64,000 nt of DNA from Triplophysa rosa. Lineage: Eukaryota > Chordata > Actinopteri > Cypriniformes > Nemacheilidae. The notes beneath the pieces were generated by a model. It was not told the origin of the DNA. It was given only the letters and a program-made list of their open reading frames with translations, and ran no database searches. Below are positions 55,961 to 64,000 of the stretch, piece by piece. Every line of letters begins with the position of its first letter. Position 1 is the stretch's first letter. The stretch covers positions 39,537,773 through 39,601,772 of the forward strand of contig NC_079890.1 in the NCBI RefSeq assembly GCF_024868665.1, in the 5' to 3' direction. Made by a program: the position numbers and the translations under genes.

Positions 55961-56350
55961 TTAAATGGTGGTTTTCTCTCTGGTTTTCCTGCAGGCTTCC
56001 TGTTTCCTGCATCGCTGCCGGCAGCTTGTTTGTATCCGTGCGCTTACCACTTCGCTCTAATATTAGTGTATTTTATTATCATTAATTATTATTGTCGTTG
56101 CTAACTTATCCTGATATCTCAATAACCCTGTTCCTGTTATTTACTTGGAAGAGTCTAAACCAAATGTGATAGTTAACTTAACGCCGTTAGCATAGCAATA
56201 GCGTGTTAGCTTGCTTTCTGTTCACACTGTGGAATATCATCTTGCCTCTGGTTTGTCTTGTGTGCTAACTGTTTCTCTTTTTAAGCGAGTATACTACGAT
56301 CCATCGAGCAACCTTGGTAAGTTGGAATTGCACTTCAAATCCGGTGAGTT

Positions 56351-57220
56351 ATGGCTTCTATTCCTATTATTGTTACTTGCACCTCATGTCATATGTTTAG
56401 CTTAGCCTTCTCTGTCAGCTGCGAGGGCTTTATATGCGATAAATGCAGGGAAATAGTTAGGCTGACAGAGAAGATCTTAGAATTAGAGTCTCGCATCCAA
56501 TCTTTATCTGAGGATAGTAAGAGTTTAACGACGATAGAAAACACTTTGGATGCGAGCAACATTAGCGCACACAGCTCGGTTCCGGTTGAAAATCCTCCGC
56601 AGCTGGGAAACTTCGTGACTGTGAGACGGCGTAGTCGCAGGACAAAACATCACTCGACCGTTCCGATTACAGTCTCGAACAGGTTTGCCCCGCTCAGTGA
56701 CGCACCGACTGAGAAACCTGCTGAAAGTGCCCTAGTTATCGGTGATTCTATTGTTCGGAACGTTAACATAGAGGCACCAGCCACCATAGTCCAATGTTTA
56801 CCGGGAGCCAGAGCGCCTGACATCAAGTCAAATTTAAATGTGCTGGCTAAGGCTAATCGTAAATTCAGTAAGATTGTCATTCACGTCGGCACAAATGATG
56901 TTCGACTCCGTCAATCGGAGATCACAAAAGATAACATTAAAGAGGTGTGTGAGCTCGCAAGCATGATGTCAGACACTGTAATATTCTCTGGCCCCCTCAA
57001 TGCTTATCGTGGTGATGAGATTTATAGCAGATTATATTCACTAAATGGCTGGTTGTCTGAGTGGTGCCTGCAGAATGATATAGTTTTTATAAATAACTGG
57101 AAGAGTTTTGAGGGCAGACCTGACCTGTTGAAACGAGATGGTCTCCATCCCTCCTGGGCTGGGACTTCCATCCTGTCTAGAAATATGGCAAAAAGTCTTA
57201 ATGCTAATGCTAAAACTTGA
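56351..57220 (+). CDS. LINE ORF1 with zinc-binding N-terminus and SGNH esterase domain
   Basis: 289 codons from ATG. Residues about 8-35 hold a CTSC..C..CDKC cysteine cluster (zinc-binding), about 40-65 a coiled coil (LTEKILELESRIQSL), then a basic linker (RRRSRRTKHH). The C-terminal half is an SGNH/GDSL hydrolase: ALVIGDSIVRN (nucleophile Ser), HVGTNDVR (block with Asn) and DGLHPSWAG (Asp and His). ORF1 esterases are known in CR1 and related LINEs; the substrate is not settled. It ends in TGA at 57218-57220, and the same frame continues open into ORF2. Confidence 0.9.
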   Translation: MASIPIIVTCTSCHMFSLAFSVSCEGFICDKCREIVRLTEKILELESRIQSLSEDSKSLTTIENTLDASNISAHSSVPVENPPQLGNFVTVRRRSRRTKHHSTVPITVSNRFAPLSDAPTEKPAESALVIGDSIVRNVNIEAPATIVQCLPGARAPDIKSNLNVLAKANRKFSKIVIHVGTNDVRLRQSEITKDNIKEVCELASMMSDTVIFSGPLNAYRGDEIYSRLYSLNGWLSEWCLQNDIVFINNWKSFEGRPDLLKRDGLHPSWAGTSILSRNMAKSLNANAKT

Positions 57221-60200
57221 CTCGCTGGGGCCCAGGTCAGGGAGCAGACAGTATGGCTTAACCAACTGTCTGCTTGCCGTCTCACGTCGCAGAATACACA
57301 AAATGTACAACATGTAGTAATCCGTTCTCCCAAACATCACAAAATAGAGACTGTGTCTGTCCCCCGGATTAGCAAACATAAAATAATGCGTAAACCTCTT
57401 GAAAGTAATTTAATAAACGTTAAACAAACTAAACATGAACAAAATACAGATAATCAACTGTTACGACTCGGATTGCTAAATATTAGATCTCTCTCTAATA
57501 AAGCACTTTTTGTTAACGATATGATAACAGATCATAAAATAGACATGCTCTGTTTGACAGAAACATGGCTAAAACCAGATGATTATATTGCTTTAAATGA
57601 ATCTGTCCCCCAAGATTATTATTATAAACACGAGCCTCGTCTAAAAGGCAGAGGGGGAGGTGTCGCAGCACTTTACAATAACTCTTTTAGCATTTCCCAG
57701 AAGTCGAACTCTAAATATAATTCTTTTGAAGTCATGGTTCTTCATGTTTCAACACCTAATACTAAAGATAAAACACTTTTTAAATTGATTCTAGCTATTG
57801 TATATAGGCCTCCAGGGCACCACACAGATTTTATTAAAGAATTTGGTGGGTTCTTATCAGAACTAGTACTGGCCGCAGATAGACTCCTTGTCGTTGGTGA
57901 CTTTAACATCCACGTAGATAACGTTACAGATGCCTTAGGAATGGCTTTCAAAGACACTCTTAACTCCATGGGCATTAGTCAACATGTGTCAGGACCCACT
58001 CACCTTCGTAATCATACTTTAGATTTAATACTGTCTTACGGTATAAATGTGGACGACGTTAAAATCCTTCAGCAGAGTGAAGACATTTCGGATCATTATC
58101 TGGTATTATGTTTGCTTCACTGGCCTACGGCTACAAATAAAACTCATTGTTACAAATATGGTAGAACAATAACTTCAACTACCAAAGATGCGTTTCTCGA
58201 TAATCTGCCCGAATTGTCTCAAATCATGAGAAATAACGTTGAAGATCTTGACATTACCACTGAAAATTTTAATTCCACCTTCTCGGTAACGCTAGACAAA
58301 GTTGCTCCACTACGTTTAAAGAAGATTAAAAATGGCAGCCCCACACCGTGGTATAATGAACACACTCAGGCTCTAAAGAAAGCGGCCCGAAAAATGGAGC
58401 GCAACTTTAAGAAAACTAAATTAGAGGTATTTCGTACAGCATGGAAGGATAGTATTCGAAAATACAGGAAAGCCCTAATAACTTCTAGATCCGCCTACTT
58501 TTCATCACTAATAGAAGAAAACCAGCACAACCCTAGGTTTTTATTTAACACGGTGGCTAAATTAACAAAAAATAAATCGTCAGTGACTTCTGATCCTGTA
58601 TATCAGCATAGCAGTGATGAATTTATGAACTACTTCACATATAAAATCCAAGATATTAGAGAAAAAATTATAACAATGCAATCAGAAGTGAAACCCGCTG
58701 AACAAACTAACTACAGCGCCCTTAAGGAGAAAATGCAATTATTTTATACCGTAGATCAAGATGAGCTGTCTAAAATTATTAGATCATCTAAATCAACAAC
58801 ATGCATACTAGACCCTATACCTACAAATCTACTGAAAGAGATGCTCCCAGAAATTATAGATCCTCTTCTTGGTATTATTAACTCATCTCTGACATTAGGA
58901 CATGTGCCTAAAGCATATAAGGTGGCTGTTATAAGGCCCCTTGTCAAAAAACCCCAACTCGACCCTAGAGAACTAAGGAACTACAGGCCTATATCGAATC
59001 TACCTTTCATATCTAAAGTTCTGGAAAAAGTAGTTTCAACTCAATTATGCTCCTTCCTCCAAAGGAATGACATCAATGAAGAATTCCAGTCTGGATTTAG
59101 AGCATGTCACAGTACAGAGACTGCTTTGATCAGAGTTACAAATGATCTGCTATTGGCGTCTGACCGAGGTTGTATCTCGTTATTGGTGCTGCTAGACCTT
59201 AGTGCTGCATTCGATACCATTGACCACAGCACACTCCTACATAGACTCGAAAATTATGTCGGCATTAAGGGAATAGCTTTGAAATGGTTTAAATCTTATT
59301 TATCCGACCGTTTTCAATTTGTAGCAATAAACAATGAGGTGTCACGCAAATCGCAAGTCCAGTACGGTGTACCACAGGGCTCAGTCTTAGGGCCTCTGCT
59401 CTTCGCATTATACATGCTACCTCTAGGAGATATAATAAAGCGACACGGAGTTAGCTTTCACTGTTATGCTGATGATACTCAACTTTATATTTCCTCGAAG
59501 CCTCATGAAACACAGCAGTTCCATCGAATAATGGAATGCATAGTCGATATAAAAAACTGGATGAGTAACAACTTTTTATTACTGAACTCGGACAAAACGG
59601 AAGTGTTACTTATTGGACCGAAAACTGCTATAAGTAACAACCAAGAATACTGTTTAACTATTGACGGATGTTCCATAAAACCCTCGTCGTCAGCAAAGAA
59701 TCTTGGCGTTCTATTCGATAGTAATCTGTCATTTGAGAGCCACGTCGCCAACACCTGTAAAATTGCGTTTTTCCATCTTAAGAATATATCTAAACTACGT
59801 CATATGCTGTCAATCTCAGATGCAGAGAAGTTAATTCATGCATTCATGACATCAAGACTAGATTACTGTAATGCACTGTTAGGTGGTTGCCCTGCAGGCT
59901 TATTACAAAAACTCCAATTGGTCCAAAACGCGGCAGCTCGAGTTCTTACACGTACAAAAAAGTATGAACATATTAGCCCGGTTCTGTCAACCTTGCACTG
60001 GTTACCTATAAAGCATCGCGTTAACTTTAAAATCTTGCTTATTACCTATAAAGCCTTACATGGTTTAGCTCCTCAGTACTTGAATGAACTCCTTTTGTAT
60101 TACAGTCCTTCACGTGCATTACGCTCTCAGGCGTCCTGTCAGTTGGTAATACCTAGAATTTCAAAATCAAGTGCAGGTGGTAGATCCTTTTCCTATCTAG

Positions 60201-60316
60201 CGCCTAAACTTTGGAATAGTCTTCCCTGCACTGTCCGGGAGGCAGACACACTCTGTCAGTTTAAATCTAGACTAAAGACGCATCTTTTTAATCTTGCATA
60301 CACTACTCTTCCATAA
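57221..60316 (+). CDS. LINE ORF2: endonuclease and reverse transcriptase
   Basis: The frame is open from 57221, directly after the ORF1 stop. The first ATG is at 57386 (MRKPLES). N-terminal apurinic-type endonuclease: LNIRSLSNKA, LTETWL, GDFNIHVDN and the SDH at DISDHYLVL. Linker, then [43 protein letters not shown] and CYADDTQLYIS. The C-terminal part is KLWNSLPCTVREADTL. Length (about 975-1030 residues) fits CR1/L2 ORF2. It nicks target DNA and copies the LINE RNA there. Start by reinitiation at 57386 or UGA readthrough; not decidable here. Confidence 0.92.
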   Translation, partial: LAGAQVREQTVWLNQLSACRLTSQNTQNVQHVVIRSPKHHKIETVSVPRISKHKIMRKPLESNLINVKQTKHEQNTDNQLLRLGLLNIRSLSNKALFVNDMITDHKIDMLCLTETWLKPDDYIALNESVPQDYYYKHEPRLKGRGGGVAALYNNSFSISQKSNSKYNSFEVMVLHVSTPNTKDKTLFKLILAIVYRPPGHHTDFIKEFGGFLSELVLAADRLLVVGDFNIHVDNVTDALGMAFKDTLNSMGISQHVSGPTHLRNHTLDLILSYGINVDDVKILQQSEDISDHYLVLCLLHWPTATNKTHCYKYGRTITSTTKDAFLDNLPELSQIMRNNVEDLDITTENFNSTFSVTLDKVAPLRLKKIKNGSPTPWYNEHTQALKKAARKMERNFKKTKLEVFRTAWKDSIRKYRKALITSRSAYFSSLIEENQHNPRFLFNTVAKLTKNKSSVTSDPVYQHSSDEFMNYFTYKIQDIREKIITMQSEVKPAEQTNYSALKEKMQLFYTVDQDELSKIIRSSKSTTCILDPIPTNLLKEMLPEIIDPLLGIINSSLTLGHVPKAYKVAVIRPLVKKPQLDPRELRNYRPISNLPFISKVLEKVVSTQLCSFLQRNDINEEFQSGFRACHSTETALIRVTNDLLLASDRGCISLLVLLDLSAAFDTIDHSTLLHRLENYVGIKGIALKWFKSYLSDRFQFVAINNEVSRKSQVQYGVPQGSVLGPLLFALYMLPLGDIIKRHGVSFHCYADDTQLYISSKPHETQQFHRIMECIVDIKNWMSNNFLLLNSDKTEVLLIGPKTAISNNQEYCLTIDGCSIKPSSSAKNLGVLFDSNLSFESHVANTCKIAFFHLKNISKLRHMLSISDAEKLIHAFMTSRLDYCNALLGGCPAGLLQKLQLVQNAAARVLTRTKKYEHISPVLSTLHWLPIKHRVNFKILLITYKALHGLAPQYLNELLLYYSPSRALRSQASCQLVIPRISKSSAGGRSFSYLAPKLWNSLPCTVREADTLCQFKSRLKTHLFNLAYTTLP

Positions 60317-60949
60317 TATAAATCTTCAGAGGGTTTAGGCTGCATTAGTTAGATCAACCGGAACCAAAAACACAACTGATGTACTTGTTGCATCAAAGAG
60401 TACAGAACAGTACTCTACTCTCAGCCAGTCTTGTCTCATTGTTCCAAGGTTACCACAGCGAGCAGGATGCAGTTCATGGCCTGACCTGATGGTAGAGCGG
60501 AGAATGGGAAGTGGGGACCTGACAAGAGCTGAGATGATAGAGCTGGATAAAGAAGGACGCGGTCTCTTGACATGTCTTCACCACAAAATTTCAAATGCTA
60601 TTAGATTATTAATGATAATCTTAAACTATAATTTATTTTATTATTAAGTTTATTTATTTTATTTAGCCTTGTTGTGCAAGCTCTCTGGAGCTTGTGCAGA
60701 GGCAGCAGCTTTTGCCAGAGGGGAACTGGAATCCCCTGGTTGGGCCTGGGTTCTCCTGAGGTTTTTTTTCTCGATTAGAGTTTTGGGTTCCTCGCCACCG
60801 TTTGCATACTGTTTTTGCACTATCTGCCTGACCGGGGGGGCTGCTTTAGAATCTTAAAGTTTTACTTAATTAATATTGCATATAGGAATTTATTATCTGT
60901 TATATTTGACCTGTGCTTCTCTCTCCTTTATCCTAAATGTGTGCTCTCA

Positions 60950-61110
60950 CTGAGCGTGTGTGTGTGTGCGTACTTGTCTATGTACGTACGTGTGTGTGTG
61001 TGTGTGTGTTGTGTGTGTGTGCGTGCGCATCCGTGTGTGTGTGTGTCTCTGTGTCTGTGTGTGTTGGTGCGTGTGCGTGTTCTGTGTGTGGAGTGTTTTG
61101 TGTGTGGGTG
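60950..61110. repeat. GT-rich microsatellite in the LINE 3' UTR
   Basis: Interrupted GT runs with GC and CT variants; the truncated copy has the complementary AC-rich stretch at 18120-18260. The open frames here (VCVCV-type) are translations of this repeat. Confidence 0.9.
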
Positions 61111-61258
61111 TGTCTGTCTTCTGTGTTTTCAACCTTTTCTTGTTTTTGCAGGTATAACTTTGATTGTTTTGCTTGTAGTCAATATGTCTCATGTGCAGCT
61201 GCTTTGTAACAATGAAAACTGTAAAAGCGCTATATAAATAAAGTTGAGTTGAGTTGAG

Positions 61259-61830
61259 AAATGTAATCATGAAAATTTAAACTTACAACATTATACGACA
61301 AGTATATTTTGCAGACAATATGACCTCAATACAACAATATTGGTGGAGTGAGTTTCCCGCTGCTGCAGGTGGCTAGCGGTGTCAGGTAACACGCGCATAT
61401 GCTCATTACTCAAACCCGCTCTTCATAATGCGAATATACAATTAAGGATTAAATAACTCTCTCCTTGAGAAATATTGAAAGCTATATATTCATATGAATG
61501 TACAAACACTCTGAATAACATATTGCGTCTTGATACATGTATCAATTACGTGTATTTTCATGTAAATGTTAGCGTCTGCTAAATGACTAAATGTAAATGT
61601 AAATGTCTGATATGGTAAGGAAACCGGTCTAAATGTTAACTCACTTACAAACACATTAATGTTGTTGCTAAATAACATCACTTACTTTAGTAGGAACGCA
61701 CAGTAACACCACACAAACAAAAGTGGACTTTAGTGGTTTAAACGTATAACAACCAGGAGGCGATGTGAACTCCGTGAATTCCAGAACTGCTGACTAATGT
61801 CTCAGCGCATGCGCTAGATGAGATCAACAG
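61259..61830. other. Unassigned stretch with a LINE/SINE tail fragment
   Basis: 61566-61610 reads TTAGCGTCTGCTAAATGACT followed by AAATGTAAATG, the tail of the second LINE family without its body. Otherwise nothing recognised. Confidence 0.4.
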
Positions 61831-62785
61831 GTTAGGCCCGCCCATGCGCAGGGAATTCTGCACAGTGATCATTGAAGGACAGCTGTTCATCAAATATCAC
61901 TGTGAGGTTCCTGGCTGTTTTGGAAGGAGTGATTGTGGTATTGCCATGTTGGATGGTGAGATTGTGTTGCACCGTGCATTGTTATTCAGTATTGTTATTA
62001 AACACTTTTGTAACAGTAGAGACTTCATTACCCATGATGCATAAGAGAGTGCAGGGGTATGACATATGTAAAGGGGACGGAAGGGGGAGTGAGAAGAATA
62101 AAGTGAGGCTATCGCCATGTGTGTTGGACATGACTGTCTACTGCGTGATTACTGCTGAAATAATGTTGAGAACGTTATACATGGTGTCAGAAGTGAACCT
62201 TAAGAATAAGAGAGAGAGCACCGAGTGAAAAGAAAGAGTCAAGAGTCAAGACCACTCACCACGTTCATTACTCCATTTGGGAGATATCTTTTCAATAGAC
62301 TTCCATTGGAATCGTGTCAGCACCTGAACATTTTCAACGGTGAATGTCTCAACTGCAGGAGGATTTCAGTGGTGTTATATATCATGCACTCGTCATTCTT
62401 GTCTTCGGCCGAGACAAATTTGAACATGACCAGCGTCTGAATGATGTCTTGATGAAACTTCAAGCAGTGGGACTCACACTAAATGAAAAGTGTGAGTTTG
62501 CTAAGTCTGAAATGCTTTTCCTGGGTCACAAGATTTCAGCAAAAGAATTTGGAGGCAGATCCGAGCATGCTCAGTGCTATTTTACACATGCCAGAATCAA
62601 AGTGCGTGGCAGATTTGCACAGAGTATTAGGAATGGCAAACTACCTCACTAAATTCCTACCCCAGCTAGCGTCAATCACTTCCCCAGTGAAGGACCTGCT
62701 GAAACTTGACCCGTCTGACTCCACTGGAGAGAGCAGACCACTGGGAAGAACAGTACCGCGAGGAGCGATACTCTACCCGTCCTGA
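61830..62785 (+). mobile_element. Ty3/gypsy remnant: LTR end and primer site joined to RT
   Basis: An LTR-like end at about 62170 is followed by TGGTGTCAGAAGTGAACC, a typical tRNA primer-binding site. Then, without gag or protease, RT palm and thumb blocks appear in several frames: HFQR-like, VFGRDKFEHDQRL, LNEKCEFAKSEMLFLGHKIS, LHRVLGMANYLTKFLPQLA. An internal deletion and frameshifts make it non-functional. The left LTR boundary is not resolved. Confidence 0.7.
62344..62785 (+). pseudogene. Gypsy reverse transcriptase fragment
   Basis: Two overlapping frames give the post-YxDD region (LVFGRDKFEHDQRLNDVLMK, FLGHKIS) and the connection (GMANYLTKFLPQLASITSPV). The catalytic YMDD region is altered (YHALVILVFG). 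Broken by at least two frameshifts. Confidence 0.75.
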
Positions 62786-62789
62786 ACCT

Positions 62790-63272
62790 CCAAGGATAGA
62801 GCTGTGGTGTCGCCAGCTGAGGATCCGGGACGCCGATGGGTGAAAACTGGCAAACTAACAGGAACTAAGCCACTGGAGTAGCAGAACAAAAACAGCCAAG
62901 AAGGCAAGATGGTGAAAACTCAGACAGGGCTGATTTAACTAGGTTCAGGCAATCTAAGACAAGACTAAGTAATTTCCTGAGGCTAAGGCAGTCAATACAG
63001 TTGAAACGCAATGGACTGACACAGATCAGGAGAACAGAAGGGAATAAATGGGGAACCTGAGATGAGAAGAGTGGCTACAGGTGCGAGGGTAATGAAGCAT
63101 TGAGACACTGGTGAGGCAGTGAAGAATGAATGGGAAGACACGTGGCGGGGTGAGTGACGCAGACACCGAACGCATGGCGAACTGTCAAAAAAATGCGCCA
63201 CATGTTCGACAGAACAAAGCACACATGCCCACATGAGACAACGAAACCCCAGAAGTGATCGGGATCATGACA
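62790..63272 (-). mobile_element. LTR-like remnant, TGTCATGA end
   Basis: The right end reads GATCGGGATCATGACA, followed by TTCTGTCATGAT. Composition and blocks (AGGTGCGAGGGTAATGAAG, GTGAGTGACGCAGACACCGA) resemble fish LTRs in reverse. The left end and target duplication were not found. Confidence 0.4.
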
Positions 63273-63385
63273 TTCTGTCATGATGCAGTGCCATTGGTGT
63301 GTATTATGACAAACTACAGTATACAGGACAAAGTAATCGTATCCCAATACTCATTGTTGGGTACGATTTACCATGACACTCTACA

Positions 63386-64000
63386 GCAGGAGTCTTCAAC
63401 TAAAATTGCTTGAGGTCCAGTAAACAAACCCTCCTTGCCAGTCGAGGTCCGGACAATTTTTTTGTCCGGACAAAAAAAAGTGTCTGAGGTCCGGACACTT
63501 TTTGGCAGACCAAAGAAATAAACGTCTTTTCATATCTATAAGACGGCATAACAATGTCTGACAACAATATAATGAAGGAAAATGTGCAAAATGCCCTAAT
63601 CTCTAAACCTGCACTGAACATACATTCATTTCAACATGAACAACTTTAAAAGAAAACTAAAGTGTTGTTTTCTGCTGAACTGAGATTAACAAATAGCATC
63701 ATCAAGTTGCGACTGATCATCCTCTGATAACATTTCAGCTCTTCTTGTGGCTGTTGCAGCTGAAAGGGGGTTTGTTTAATATTTTCTTTTAGTTCATGTC
63801 TTTATTTTCCTTCTAAAAGTGTTTCTCACGCAGGCTCCATTCACTCTTTTACTATTTCCCCATCAGTAAAGGGCTTGTTATGTTTTCCTAAGATCCACTG
63901 TATTCTTAATGAACATTCGCTCATTGTTGGGCGGTAAGTGAGTGAGGGAGGACCCGTGTAGATCGCTACTACTGGGCTTTGAGCTCATATATTTTCCGTG
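63386..64000. mobile_element. hAT-like repeat, left part, running to the window edge
   Basis: Starts CAGGAGTCTTCAACTAAAAT and TGCTTGAGGTCCAGT, a frequent fish hAT-type start. 63455-63510 has inverted TTGTCCGGACAA and GTCCGGACAC motifs. No transposase in view. Confidence 0.5.

Larger units (their letters stand above)
55960..61258 (+). mobile_element. Apparently full-length L2/CR1-clade LINE
   Basis: A 5' UTR of about 0.4 kb (start not exactly placed), ORF1 56351-57220, ORF2 to 60316, then a 3' UTR with a GT-rich stretch (60950-61110) and the end GCGCTATATAAATAAAGTTG with a GAGTT tail at 61228-61258. Both frames are uninterrupted. The truncated copy at 17949-20400 encodes the same protein. This looks like a currently or recently active lineage. 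Confidence 0.85.

Noticed and set aside
57353..57385. GTG start for LINE ORF2
   Set aside because: Nothing marks GTG as a start in a eukaryotic element. The frame is open further upstream to the ORF1 stop and the first ATG is 57386.
60937..61237. Cys/Val-rich open frames (VCVCV) on both strands, also at 18002-18279
   Set aside because: They translate the GT/AC-rich microsatellite in the LINE 3' UTR; no conserved start or domain.

Overview
The window is a piece of a teleost fish genome, probably a cypriniform. The evidence is the F-type lectin (fucolectin) genes with short introns and microsatellites, and a repeat load typical of these fish: L2/CR1-clade LINEs, DIRS-like tyrosine-recombinase retrotransposons, Ty3/gypsy elements, a Tc1 transposon, hAT and Harbinger-type MITEs, and tRNA-derived SINEs. 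Nothing looks prokaryotic, so operons and ribosome binding sites do not apply. All similarities were judged by eye; no database was searched.

The only host genes I can support are three F-type lectin genes. Gene 1 (minus, 8308 to 772) has ten coding exons: a signal peptide split over two exons, three F-type lectin domains of two exons each, and a two-exon C-terminal tail. All splice phases agree and the coding sum is an exact multiple of three, but one domain carries an in-frame stop. Gene 2 (minus, 30452 to 14440) has two domains, both broken, and its main intron is swollen to about 12 kb by transposons. Gene 3 (plus, 50407 to 54397) has one domain with every exon open. Copied 5' flanks (8.3-9.2, 30.4-31.2 and 49.7-50.4 kb) and 3' flanks (0.03-0.33, 13.0-13.2 and 31.7-32.1 kb) show that the locus grew by tandem plus inverted duplication. 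The 31.7-32.1 kb flank marks a further minus-strand unit that has lost its body.

The rest is transposon sediment, much of it nested. 13.9-14.3 kb: solo LTR. 15.4-15.8, 28.3-28.8 and 51.0-52.7 kb: solo LTRs of one TGTCATG family, whose two-LTR copy lies at 16.85-21.08 kb and holds a 5'-truncated LINE. 21.1-26.1 kb: DIRS-like element with inverted repeats. 28.9-29.9 kb: hAT MITE. 32.5-33.8 kb: second LINE family. 34.3-39.3 kb: Ty3/gypsy element with the Gmr1-like order integrase before reverse transcriptase. 39.9-41.1 kb: Tc1 with an intact 340-residue transposase. 43.0-46.0 kb: reversed, truncated DIRS copy ending at a short TTAGGG array. 46.0-47.5 kb: large two-tier palindrome. 47.8-48.6 kb: L1-type ORF1. 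55.1-55.7 kb: LINE fragment. 56.0-61.3 kb: apparently full-length L2/CR1 LINE with both frames open. 61.8-63.3 kb: gypsy and LTR remnants. 63.4 kb to the end: start of a hAT-like element.

The lectin genes would encode secreted, possibly sugar-binding proteins, though most domain copies have lost residues of the canonical fucose site. The transposons do not form a system with them; they have mainly stretched and broken the introns. The points most worth checking are the tail fused to the lectin, the degenerate sugar sites, the lone UGA between the LINE frames, the pol order of the gypsy element, and the telomere-repeat/palindrome junction.
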